From an uncultured Lachnospiraceae bacterium (GTDB lineage Bacteria > Bacillota > Clostridia > Lachnospirales > Lachnospiraceae), in NCBI GenBank assembly GCA_902779355.1, contig CACZBF010000008.1, forward strand, positions 62,001 through 126,000: 64,000 nucleotides of DNA, read 5' to 3'. Below, piece by piece: positions 54,246 to 63,093 of this stretch; the stretch's first letter is position 1, and every line of letters starts with the position of its first letter. The position numbers and the translations under genes are program-made. The notes below the pieces were generated by a model that made no database searches, was not told the origin of the DNA, and saw only the letters and a program-made list of their open reading frames with translations.

Positions 54246-55046
54246 ATGGCAGTAGATATGAGCAGTATGCTGACACAGTCCATCACGAATGGTAAAGTGG
54301 ACGACATGACAGCATCCGCAAATTCTCTTTCTTCGGAAACCAATAAGACCGGAGAACAGAACCTCGGCAAGATGGATTTCATCAACCTTCTGGTCGCGGA
54401 AATGCAGTATCAGGATCCGCTGGAGCCCTCCAGCAACACGGATTATGTAGCGCAGATGGCGCAGTTTTCACAGGTGGACGCATTAAATGCCATGCAGCAG
54501 AGTATGAAGAATATGCAGGCGAGCGGGCTTGTGGGACAGACCGTGGTACTGTCGGTGACGAATCCGACGACGGGCAACACGACGGAAGTGACCGGAAAAG
54601 TCGACTTTGTACAGTATGAAGGCAGCAAGACCTATCTTTCCGTCAATGGTTCTCTTTACAACATGGACGATCTGGAGACCGTCATCAATAGCGAGTTCTA
54701 CGAGGCAAATCAGATCTCCGAAGAGCTTGCGGCGCTGGTGAACAGCCTTCCGTCCGCAGACAGAGTGACGCTTGCGAACTACAATGATGTGAATAAGGCT
54801 GTGGTTGTCCGCGATGCACTCACCACTTACCAGCTCGGCTTTATTGACTCGAATGTCCTGTCGAAACTGGCAGAGATCCAGGCCGCGATGGAATCCATCA
54901 TTGACGCGGAAGCAGAGCGTCAGAGAGAAGAAGCGGAAAAGCTGGCGGCACAGACCAAGGAAGCCGAAGAGAAGACCGATACGACGGATCAGACTACGGA
55001 GACAGCAACTGAGACCGGCGCAGTCACCGCAGCAGAGGAAGGGTAA
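54246..55046 (+). CDS. flgD: Hook-cap scaffold FlgD
   Basis: A 266-residue exported protein that caps the growing hook and orders FlgE subunits. The N-terminal signature MDFINLLVAEMQYQDPLEPS and TDYVAQMAQFSQVDAL are diagnostic. A FlgD Ig/tudor-like part follows (GQTVVLSVTN). The C terminus carries a charged Glu/Ala/Thr tail not usual in short FlgDs. It lies 20 bases after fliK. Confidence 0.94.
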   Translation: MAVDMSSMLTQSITNGKVDDMTASANSLSSETNKTGEQNLGKMDFINLLVAEMQYQDPLEPSSNTDYVAQMAQFSQVDALNAMQQSMKNMQASGLVGQTVVLSVTNPTTGNTTEVTGKVDFVQYEGSKTYLSVNGSLYNMDDLETVINSEFYEANQISEELAALVNSLPSADRVTLANYNDVNKAVVVRDALTTYQLGFIDSNVLSKLAEIQAAMESIIDAEAERQREEAEKLAAQTKEAEEKTDTTDQTTETATETGAVTAAEEG

Positions 55047-55061
55047 AAGGGAGAAAAGCCT

Positions 55062-55454
55062 ATGACAAGGATCGCGAACCCACATGCTTCCATCGAGCAG
55101 ATGACAAATGAATATCTGAAAGTCGGAAGCAGTCGAGCAGCGACCGGGGAAAACGGACTTTCCTTTGAAGAGATCCTTTCCGGAAAAGCTTCGGAGAGCG
55201 ACAAACTGAAATTCTCCAAACATGCGAGCGAGCGCCTTTCCACACGCAGCATCGACCTCACCGAGGAGATGAGCAAGCGCCTGCAGGAAGGCGTGAAGCG
55301 CGCAGGAGAAAAAGGGATCAAGGATTCCCTGGTTGTCGTGGACTCCTATGCGTTTATCGTAAACGTTCCCAACAAGACGGTCGTGACCGCCATGGATCAG
55401 GGAGAAACGGGAGACCACATTTTTACCAATATTGACGGCGCAGTCATCGCTTGA
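55062..55454 (+). CDS. TIGR02530-type flagellar operon protein
   Basis: A 130-residue protein of the small family (TIGR02530) found between flgD and flgE in Firmicutes. The core reads LKFSKHASERLSTRSIDLTEE followed by DSLVVVDSYAFIVNVPNKTVVTAMD, a typical pattern for that family. Its role is not established; its position suggests a help in hook assembly. Confidence 0.88.
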   Translation: MTRIANPHASIEQMTNEYLKVGSSRAATGENGLSFEEILSGKASESDKLKFSKHASERLSTRSIDLTEEMSKRLQEGVKRAGEKGIKDSLVVVDSYAFIVNVPNKTVVTAMDQGETGDHIFTNIDGAVIA

Positions 55455-55539
55455 CCGGACCCTATGGGAGGTCAAATGCTCTTGATCGACAGAAAGAGCG
55501 GGAGCGAGGCGCCACCTAAAAACAGGAGGAAAATGCCTT

Positions 55540-57594
55540 ATGATGAGATCACTTTACTCGGCAGTAGCCGGGCTCAAGAACCACCAGACCAAGATGGACG
55601 TTATCGGTAACAACATCAGTAACGTCAACACCGTGGCCTTCAAGTCATCCAGCGTGACGTTCAGCGATATTATTTACCAAACTCTTTCCGGTGCATCCGG
55701 CCCCAACCAGACCCTCGGCGGCGTGAACGCGAAGCAGATTGGTCTTGGTATGAGCACAGCTGCAACATCCATGAACATCACGGGATCCGGTTCCGCACAG
55801 ACCACCGGGAAACCGTTCGATCTGCGTCTCAATGACGCCGGCAATTCCACCAACTTCTTCGTGGTCAATAACGGTACGCAGAACGTCTACACGAGAGACG
55901 GCTGCTTCTACATCGACGGCGCGGGGACGCTCTGCATGGATTCCACCGGATATAAACTGATGGGGTGGCTTGCGGATCCGAACACGGGGGAAGTGATTAC
56001 TTCCGGTGACGTAGTACCGCTGTCCATCATGGACACGCCGAACTTGACCAGCCCACCGGAAGCGACGGAGAACGCTTATGCGTCCGGTATCATTGATAAA
56101 GATACGCCGGACCTCTCCAGCACGCAAGGATATACGATGGCGCTTGAGTTCTTTGATGATCTGGGGTATCCCTACTCAGCACGATTCACGGTAAGGCTTG
56201 CAAGCGATGACGGAAGCGTATATACGGTAAAGCTTTCTCAGATCCTGGACCAGAACGGCGTGGATGTGTTGAAGGAGATTATGGAATCTCAAGGCATCAG
56301 TCTGGATCAGATCTTTGGCTCTCAAAGCACAAATAACTACTCTCTGAATGCAGGTACACCGTATATTACCAACAATAACCTTTCAAATGGAGTCCTTCAG
56401 ACCGGCTGGACTTATGATACAACGGAATCCACGCAATATACAGGGGGTGTGATCGGACATCTGACCAAGCCGGGCGGTGGCGATATCTACTTTAACAAAG
56501 ACGGAAAGTTTTATGCGAACAAGGAAGGAACACAGGACTATGCCGGAACGGAAGATTGGGGCGATGTCCTGAAGCTGACTGGCGCAGGTACAAGAGACCA
56601 TGCATGGAGTGATGCTGATACCAATATCATTTCCCTGGACGGATCCGGTAATTTTACCTTAAAACAGATTACAACCGGAGACGCATCGGCAATAGAAAAG
56701 ACGAATTGGTATTTTCTGACGCAGGGTGGAACGGCTACCTACCCGGATACGGACGCGCATGGACGAGCGGCGATCAAGTACGGAAATTATACCTATCCGA
56801 ATCCTGCGGTTACAAATCCGTCAGAAGCATGGGCAGGCTACTTTGTCAATATTTCTACCAATCGTCTTGTAGCGGTGAATACTGCCGGGACACTGTTCGA
56901 ATATGACAGTACAGCTGACAAGTATACAGCGTCTGCTCTTGCTTTGGACAGCATTCTTGACGGCTTTGACGCGGACACCACCAAAGTTTCGGTCTCGGGG
57001 ACGACTCTCACGGCTTCTTATACGGACTACGATCTGACGTTCTCCAAGGCAGACGGATCATTTGTCGGTATTGACGATCAGGATTCCGTGTTCCTGTATG
57101 GCGCGACTTTAGGACCGAACTTCCACAACATCAGCATTGATTTCACCTCACTGCGCAATGCGAATAACGGCAAGAAGTCCACGGCCGGAATGGACAGCGG
57201 AACGTCTGCGATCGATACGACCGGCGCCGGCAAGAAGCTCGGCTCTCTGGTAGGCGTGGCAGTCCAGAACGACGGTAAGATTTACGGTTCCTATGATAAC
57301 GGTAATACGGTACTCCTTGGCCAGGTTGCAGCAGCGCATTTTGCGAATGCATCCGGTCTGGAGAAGATCGGCGAGTCCTGCTACGACACGACCTTAAACT
57401 CTGGTGATGCTGTCATCGGCGACATCAGTGCGGACGGTTCTTCCATGACCTCCGGCGAGATCGAAATGTCAAACGTCGACCTTTCCGCAGAGTTCACGGA
57501 CATGATCACGACGCAGCGTGGGTTCCAGGCAAACAGCCGTGTCATCACGACTTCCGACACGCTTCTGGAAGAGTTGATCAACCTGAAGAGATAA
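55540..57594 (+). CDS. flgE: Flagellar hook protein FlgE (operon copy)
   Basis: A 684-residue hook subunit, larger than the ~400 typical of E. coli. The start is ATG 55540 behind ACAGGAGGA. The axial N terminus reads MMRSLYSAVAGLKNHQTKMD and IGNNISNVNTVAFKSS, and the C-terminal helix is VDLSAEFTDMITTQRGFQAN with ITTSDTLLEELINLKR. The ~430-residue centre forms the surface D1/D2-type domains and differs from the second copy at 59997-63041 while the two ends are nearly the same protein. The operon stops here with a terminator. Confidence 0.95.
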   Translation: MMRSLYSAVAGLKNHQTKMDVIGNNISNVNTVAFKSSSVTFSDIIYQTLSGASGPNQTLGGVNAKQIGLGMSTAATSMNITGSGSAQTTGKPFDLRLNDAGNSTNFFVVNNGTQNVYTRDGCFYIDGAGTLCMDSTGYKLMGWLADPNTGEVITSGDVVPLSIMDTPNLTSPPEATENAYASGIIDKDTPDLSSTQGYTMALEFFDDLGYPYSARFTVRLASDDGSVYTVKLSQILDQNGVDVLKEIMESQGISLDQIFGSQSTNNYSLNAGTPYITNNNLSNGVLQTGWTYDTTESTQYTGGVIGHLTKPGGGDIYFNKDGKFYANKEGTQDYAGTEDWGDVLKLTGAGTRDHAWSDADTNIISLDGSGNFTLKQITTGDASAIEKTNWYFLTQGGTATYPDTDAHGRAAIKYGNYTYPNPAVTNPSEAWAGYFVNISTNRLVAVNTAGTLFEYDSTADKYTASALALDSILDGFDADTTKVSVSGTTLTASYTDYDLTFSKADGSFVGIDDQDSVFLYGATLGPNFHNISIDFTSLRNANNGKKSTAGMDSGTSAIDTTGAGKKLGSLVGVAVQNDGKIYGSYDNGNTVLLGQVAAAHFANASGLEKIGESCYDTTLNSGDAVIGDISADGSSMTSGEIEMSNVDLSAEFTDMITTQRGFQANSRVITTSDTLLEELINLKR

Positions 57595-57607
57595 TTTCAA
57601 ACCTGAA

Positions 57608-57637
57608 GAGGGCTGCGCCACGCGCAGCCCTCTTTTA
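57608..57637 (+). terminator. Intrinsic terminator after flgE
   Basis: An 11-bp perfect GC-rich stem (57608-57618 with 57622-57632), CAC loop, followed by TTTT. The same hairpin exists behind flgE2. Confidence 0.92.
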
Positions 57638-57639
57638 TT

Positions 57640-57857
57640 CAGTTTGCGCGCCATGGGCGCGCTCTAACGGGTGAAAGTCCCGAGTACGCGTAGGCAACGA
57701 CGAAGTACATAGCTGAACAGCAAGGGTGTCCATCGTGAGGTGGAATCTGAAGGAAGCTGTAGGCAAAGGAAATACGGACAAGTCGGCTGAAAGCGATGAA
57801 GTCCAAAAGTTGCTGGAATGCTGAAAAGAGCAAGGTCGACAAGCCGAAAGGTATCAA
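57640..57857 (+). mobile_element. 5' fragment of a group II intron (domain I only)
   Basis: The stretch starts with a GTTTGCGCGCC-type 5' end and contains the conserved domain I blocks GGGTGAAAGTCCC, GCAAGGGTGTCCATCG and GAGGTGGAATCTGAAGGAAGC of bacterial group II introns. It ends abruptly at about 57857 inside domain I. No reverse transcriptase/maturase or domains V-VI follow, so it cannot splice or move. It begins right behind the flgE terminator hairpin, the type of target used by group IIC introns; the class is not determined. Confidence 0.85.
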
Positions 57858-57936
57858 GTTTTAATGTCTTCTTGTCCTGTGTCTGCCAATATAAATAGTC
57901 GTTCCACGCATCATCAGGCCAGATTTTTTCACTCAT
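57858..57936 (-). pseudogene. YoeB-type toxin remnant, first 26 codons
   Basis: The frame beginning at 57936 reads MSEKIWPDDAWNDYLYW then QTQDKKTLK, the N-terminal pattern of Txe/YoeB mRNA interferases (usually ~85 residues). Its homology ends at the group II intron fragment, so strand 1's DKKxLKRIN and all later catalytic residues are missing. Its start overlaps the antitoxin stop by 8 bases, the normal antitoxin-toxin order. It cannot encode an active toxin. Confidence 0.8.
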
Positions 57937-58195
57937 CGCTGCCCTCAATTAAATCATGTGCTGTTCCCTTCCCTTCCCGCAATTCCTTTACAGACTTTAA
58001 TATATATGCCTGATTTGCAGGTTCAAAGAAAGGGTCTTCCTGTTTGATCTCAAAAGGAATTCTTTTCTCTCGTAAAACAGTCTTTACATAAATGTTAATA
58101 GCAGCAGAAGATGTAAGTCCAACTGATGAGCAAAACAGGTCAAAATCGGCCTTATCGTGTTCATCAACACGAGCCGTAATAGTAGATAGTGCCAT
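57929..58195 (-). CDS. RelB/DinJ-type antitoxin, now without a toxin
   Basis: An 88-residue antitoxin, starting MALSTITARVDEHDKADFD at ATG 58195 behind GAAAGGAGAG. The N-terminal ribbon-helix-helix pattern (ARVDEHDKADFDLFC, GLTSSAAINIYVKTVL) and the C-terminal toxin-binding tail (IKQEDPFFEPANQAYILKSV) are typical of DinJ/RelB proteins paired with YoeB/YafQ toxins. It looks intact, with its own strong promoter. Its partner toxin is truncated. Confidence 0.85.
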   Translation of the reverse strand: MALSTITARVDEHDKADFDLFCSSVGLTSSAAINIYVKTVLREKRIPFEIKQEDPFFEPANQAYILKSVKELREGKGTAHDLIEGSDE

Positions 58196-58220
58196 AATAA
58201 TCTCTCCTTTCTCTGAAATG

Positions 58221-58249
58221 ATTATAGCACTATTGTGATACGAAAGCAA
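58221..58249 (-). promoter_or_regulatory. Antitoxin promoter with candidate operator
   Basis: On the minus strand TTGCTT (58244-58249), 17-base spacer, TATAAT (58221-58226). Inverted half-sites of GCACNAT type at 58227-58233 and 58251-58258 flank the -35, compatible with ribbon-helix-helix autoregulation. From 58259 to the next gene at 58460 I see nothing but a possible TATAAT at 58413. Confidence 0.65.
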
Positions 58250-58459
58250 CCTATCGTGCCACAGACGTATGGAATCTCGGGTTACAAGTGAGGTTAATTG
58301 AGGTCTCGAATTGCAATTGATGGCCTGACAGGCGATTCCGGTCTCGATCGACTCTTGGCTGAATCTCTCCCAAAAACCTGAAAAAAATATGTCACAACGA
58401 GTTTTTCATCGTATAATAAGATATAAGGGTTTGAAAGTTGATGTGGAGAAAGGAACGCC

Positions 58460-58660
58460 ATGAAAAACGAAAAAACAGAGAAAAGGATTCTGACCGATGA
58501 GCAGTTGAATCTGGTTGCCGGAGGAGGGTCTAATGTTCACGAGAATGTAAGGTCTGTCTATACGGCTGCGGCGCATGAAAGAAATGTAGAAACGAACAAC
58601 GGTGAAGGCCTGAGTATGAAGCCTATGGATGGTGATAATGCTACGGGAAGAACATGGTGA
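58460..58660 (+). CDS. Double-glycine leader peptide precursor, second
   Basis: A 66-residue precursor behind GGAGAAAGGA. The leader MKNEKTEKRILTDEQLNLVAGG is 22 residues split here as MKNEKTEKRI and LTDEQLNLVAGG; the latter is the canonical double-glycine cleavage signal. The core (44 residues, GSNVHENVRSVYTAAAHERN onward) has no cysteine and is polar. The stop overlaps the start of the threonine aldolase gene by 7 bases. No dedicated transporter lies nearby. It resembles the leader at 20382 but not its core. Confidence 0.72.
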   Translation: MKNEKTEKRILTDEQLNLVAGGGSNVHENVRSVYTAAAHERNVETNNGEGLSMKPMDGDNATGRTW

Positions 58661-59751
58661 CAAACAGCGTGACGGACAACAGGAATTCCTTTTCAAGCGA
58701 CTACACAAGAGGGGCTCATCCGCGGATCTTAGAACGCCTGACGGAAATGAACGTCAGACAGTTTGACGGTTACGGAACCGATGAGATCTGTAAGGATGCA
58801 ACGGAGAAGATCAAGGCAGCCTGTGCTTGCAAGGACGCGGCTGTCTTCTTTCTTGTGGGCGGAACGCAGACCAATCAGACAGTACTCGATCTGCTGCTGT
58901 AACCTTATGAGGGTGTTGTGGCTGCGGATACGGGGCATATCGCTTCGCACGAAGCGGGGGCAATCGAGTTTGCCGGTCATAAGGTACTGACGTTGCCCTG
59001 CAAGCGGGAGAAATCCCAGAACGAAGCCGCCGTGTTTTCTGACAGTATCGGCAAGATCGATGCTGCGGACGTCGAAAAGCTTCTACGGGACTTTTATGCG
59101 GACGCCAATCATGAGCATATGGTCTTTCCGGGAGCGGTTCATATCTCACACCCCACAGAATACGGAACGCTCTATTCCAGGGATGAACTTACCGCGCTTT
59201 CAAAGGTTTGCCGGAAATATGATATCCCTTTGTTTTTGGATGGCGCCAGGCTCGGTTACGGCCTTATGAGTAAACGAACAGACGTGACGTTACCGGATAT
59301 CGCATCCCTCACTGATGTGTTTTACATCGGCGGCACAAAGGTGGGCGCACTCTTCGGGGAAGCGGTGGTCTTCACGCACGGTGTGCCGACAAAGCATCCC
59401 GTGCCTGTGATCAAGCAGCATGGCGCGCTTCTTGCAAAGGGGTGGCTTCTCGGTCTTCAGTTCGATACGCTGTTTACGGACGATCTGTATTTTCGGCTGG
59501 GACAAAACGCCATTGAAACGGCGGAAGAGTTACGGCGCCGGCTGACAGAAAAAGGATATCAGCTGTATATTGACTCACCGACCAATCAGCAATTCATCAT
59601 TGTTGATAACAAAAAACTCCAGAAACTGTCCGAGCACATCCGATACGGCTTCTGGGAAAAGTATGATGATGATCATACCGTGATCCGTCTTGCCACTGAC
59701 TGGGCGACGAAGATGGAGGATATTGATACGCTGATGGAGTATTTATCGTGA
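58654..59751 (+). pseudogene. ltaE: Low-specificity L-threonine aldolase, broken by one stop
   Basis: PLP enzyme that cleaves L-threonine/allo-threonine to glycine and acetaldehyde. The whole family sequence is present in one frame (SSDYTRGAHPRILERL at the start; FLVGGTQTNQTVLDLLL, then DGARLGYGLM; PLP lysine in YIGGTKVGALFGE), but codon 83 is TAA at 58900-58902, where relatives carry a sense codon (LLL-x-PYEGVVAADTGH). The downstream half can be read as a separate 277-codon frame from a GTG at 58918 but would lack the N-terminal part of the active site. Either a pseudogene, or a case of recent mutation or suppression. Confidence 0.85.
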
Positions 59752-59911
59752 ACCTGCCGGACATAATTGAAATTTTTCCAGTCCAAATTGCATCTAAAAA
59801 CTGCGTTTTGGACTGAAAATAGATATGTATTGAAAGATGGACGAAATGAAAAACTGTAAAAATGATAAAGAATGATAAAAGAAAACAAAAATGATAAAGA
59901 ATGATAAAAGA
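59752..59911. repeat. Intergenic stretch with a 25-base direct repeat
   Basis: AT-rich spacer between the convergent aldolase and flgE2. It holds a 9-bp inverted repeat (CAGTCCAAA / TTTGGACTG, near 59780-59815) without a T-run, and a perfect 25-base direct repeat at 59858-59882 and 59887-59911 (period 29) made of AATGATAAAG units. No gene seen. Confidence 0.7.
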
Positions 59912-59943
59912 TAATAAAGAGGGCTGCGCGTGGCGCAGCCCTC
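59912..59943 (-). terminator. Terminator of the second hook gene
   Basis: An 11-bp perfect stem (59919-59929 with 59933-59943), loop GTG, with TTTATTAT following on the minus strand. It is the same hairpin as behind the operon copy of flgE, so homology between the copies continues past the coding region. Confidence 0.88.
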
Positions 59944-60011
59944 TTCAGATTAGCGATTATCTCTTCAGATTAGCGATTATCTCTTCAGATTAGCGATTAT
60001 CTCTTCAGATT
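59941..60011 (-). repeat. Three and a half 20-base tandem repeats at the flgE2 stop
   Basis: The 20-base unit CTCTTCAGATTAGCGATTAT (plus strand) is repeated exactly three times at 59941-60000 with a partial fourth copy to 60011. The unit contains the last two codons and stop of flgE2, so three extra copies of the stop region lie between gene and terminator. The operon flgE has only one such unit and a partial second (57581-57611). Confidence 0.92.
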
Positions 60012-63000
60012 GATGAGTTCTTCGAGCAGAGTATCGGAAGTCGTGATGACACGGCTGTTTGCCTGGAAACCACGCTGGGTCGTGATCATGTCCGTGAACT
60101 CTGCGGAGAGATCAACGTTTGACATCTCAATCTCGCCGGAGGTCATGGAAGAACCGTCCGCGCTGATGTCGCCGATGACCGCATCACCGGAGTTCAGGGT
60201 CGTGTTGTAGCAGGATTCGCCGATCTTCTCGAGACCGGATGCATTTGCAAAGTGCGCAGATGCGATCTGTCCGAGGAGCACGGTGTTGCCGTTGTCATAG
60301 GAACCGTAAATCCGCCCGTCATTCTGCACTGCGACGCCGACGAGCGATCCGAGTTTTTTACCGGCACCGGTGGTGTTGGTCGCGGAAGTGCCGCTGTCCA
60401 TGCCGGCCGTAGATTTCTTGCCGTTATTTGCATTGCGGAGCGCCGTAAAATTGATGCTGACGTTGTGGAAATTCGGCCCTAGCGCAGAGGTAAACATATA
60501 CACAGAATCCTGATCATCAATACCCTGAAAGGAACCGTCCGCTTTGGAGAAAGTCAGATCATAATTCGTGTAGGTTGCAGCGATATCACGACCTGTGATT
60601 TCCACCTTTGAAGTATCGGGATCGAAATCCTTCAACATGCTGTCCAGTGCCAGTGTGGAAGCGATATACGTGTCAGATGCTTTATCATACTCATACAGGG
60701 TGCCGCTGTTTGTGACGGCCACCATGCGGTTTGTATTGATATTGATAAAATAGCCTGCCCATGTTTCCGCAGGATTTTTTTCCGCAGGGTTTGGATATTC
60801 ATAATCTCCGTATTGAACCGGCCATCCTGTATCAGCTGGTATCGGATTCCCCTGAGCGTCCCGCTTCACATCCTTTTTCGTTGTTTTTTCATAGAGCTTA
60901 TCAACATTTTGATTTGTTTTATAGGTATCTACGATTTTTTCAGAGGTGACCTCCTCAGCCCCCGGATTTGTGACGGGGTTATCAGCATAGAGTTTATTGC
61001 CGGCATGAAGTGCCTGAAGGACATCGCTTACTGTAGTGACGGTGTACCCATTACTCAGATAAAGTGTTCCGGCAGGTGTTCCAAGTGTCCGTAACGCCTC
61101 CCGAATAATATCATCCCCTGTGACCGGCGTATAGGTTGGCGGAAGAAGGTTATTACTTGTGTAATAAACTGCCTGAGACGTGGTAATCATCTCTTTGGTA
61201 CAAAGCTTTGTAACACCCGCATTTGTTTTGTATGCTTCGACGAGTTCTGAAACACCAACCTGTACGGCACCAGGATTTGAGGGGTTGTCCGTATAGATTT
61301 TTGTTCCGGCATCCAACGCCAGAAGAACCTCGCTTACAGTTGTTATTGGTGTGCCATTCTGCAGGTAAAGCGTGCCGGCTGGCGTTCCTAACGTGGTAAG
61401 AGCGGATGTGATGATCTGAGTTCCGGTCACCGCCGGTGCAACCGGTGGATCTACACTGGTGTTCGGGTCGGGATAATAATCGGTTGTCGAGTCGGAACGG
61501 GCATTATCAACCTGTTTGTAGAGGGTCGTCAGTCCTTCTGCTGTCCTGTAAGCGTTTACAACGTCTGCTTTAAAGACTTCGTTTTTGGTCGGATCTGTAG
61601 GCTCCTTGTCATAGATGTGCTTTGTTGGATCATTCAGTGCCTGAAGGAGATCAGTGCCGGTTTTTATTTGTGTTCCATCGGCAAGATAAAGAGTGCCGAG
61701 CGGATTTCCAAGATGAAGCAAGCCCTCATCGACGATTGCAGAAACAGTCACTTCGTCAGTGGCACCGGGAGTCTGGCTCGTATAGTACTTGTTCGTCCCC
61801 TGAGTAATATCTATGTTAGCATCAGCGATCGGATCATAGCTGTTATAGTGCACGATCTTGAAATCCACATTTGCGGAAGGGACCTCAGGGAAGGTTGGAA
61901 CAGTCGCTATCTTACTTGCCAGATCAACACCAGCAGAGGAAATGACATTATATGCGGTGGTGATAACCGTTTCATACACCGTGTCCAGGAAAAACCAATT
62001 CTCTTTCAGTATATTGTTGCTGTTTGCACCCTCAATTTGCACCAGAGAAACCTTGCCGGAACTGGAAATGTTGATCGTGTTTTTATCAAGGTTGGACCAG
62101 GGATGCGTCAGCGTGGATTTGCCGCTTGGCGTTTTGAAGACGTCCCCCCAGCTCTGGGTGGTTCCTGTGTAAGGCTGTTTTCCCTCTTTATCCGCATAGA
62201 AGACACCATTTGTATTAAAATAAATGCTCTCGCCTGTGTTGGTGTTTCTTAGATGTCCAATAACGCCGCCGGCATAGTTCGTACTGTCATTCGTATCATA
62301 TTCCCAATCGGTTCCATTCAATAAATCATTTAGCCCTGCATTTGTAACATAAGGCGTGCCTGCATTGAGGGAATAGGTGGAAGTGCTGGATTTTCCGAAT
62401 ATTTTATCCAATGTAATGCCCTGTGCCTCGGTGATCTCTTTCAATACATCCACGCCATTCTGATCAATAATTTGAGAAAGCTTCACCTTATAGGCACTGC
62501 CGTCATCGCTGTTATTACGTACGGTAAACCGTGCAGAATAAGGATACCCAAGGTCATCGTAGAATTCGAGCGCCATTGTATACCCCTGCGTGCTGGAAAG
62601 ATCCGGCGTATCTTTGTCGATGATGCCGGACGCATAGGCGTTTTCTGTTGCTTCCGGTGCGCTGGTCAGGTTCGGCGTATCCATAATGGAAAGCGCGGTC
62701 ACATCTCCAGAAGTAATCACTTCTCCCGTGTTTGGATCTGCAAGCCAACCCATCAGTTTATAACCAGTGGAATCCATGCAAAGCGTTCCTGCACCGTCGA
62801 TATAGAAGCAGCCGTCTCTGGTATAGACATTTTTCGTGCCGTTATTGACCACGAAGAAATTAGTCGAGTTACCGGAATCATTGATCCGTAGGTCAAACGG
62901 TTTTCCGGTGGTCTGCGCAGAACCCGCGTTGGTGATCTTCATGGAAGTTGCAGCTGTGCTCATACCGAGACCGATCTGCTTTGCATTGACACCACCGAGG

Positions 63001-63041
63001 GTCTGGTTCGGTCCGGATGCTCCGGAGAGAGTCTGGTAAAT
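59997..63041 (-). pseudogene. Second hook protein gene flgE2, inverted and lacking its 5' end
   Basis: On the minus strand a frame of about 1015 codons is open from 63041. It aligns with operon FlgE from codon ~47 (IYQTLSGASGPNQTLGG) to the last residue. The first ~46 codons, ribosome site and promoter are missing; an in-frame TAA lies at 63054-63056. The N-terminal ~220 and C-terminal ~180 residues are nearly the same protein as copy 1, though codons differ at many silent sites. The central ~550 residues are different and include three repeats. ATG 62963 is the first internal start. As it stands it should be silent or non-functional. Confidence 0.88.
60870..61760 (-). repeat. Three ~100-residue repeats in the flgE2 centre
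   Basis: The unit begins with IITSALTTLGTPAGTLYLQN and is followed by TTVSEVLLALDAGTKIYTDN, then VSELVEAYKTNAGVTKLC. Three versions occur: about 61460-61760 (most diverged, LHLGNPLGTLYLADG), 61130-61440, and 60870-61115 (ALRTLGTPAGTLYLSNG). None is present in the operon FlgE. Likely tandem surface domains. Confidence 0.85.
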
Positions 63042-63093
63042 ACTATCATCGAGTTACTATTAGGCTTAAGATGAGGGCGGAGGTGATGAAGGA

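Noticed and set aside
57664..57935. A 94-residue protein read through the toxin start
   Set aside because: Only the first ~26 codons resemble a YoeB toxin; the rest is the complement of group II intron domain I and is not protein coding.
59780..59815. Inverted repeat CAGTCCAAA as a terminator for the aldolase gene
   Set aside because: No T-run follows on either strand, and the loop is large.
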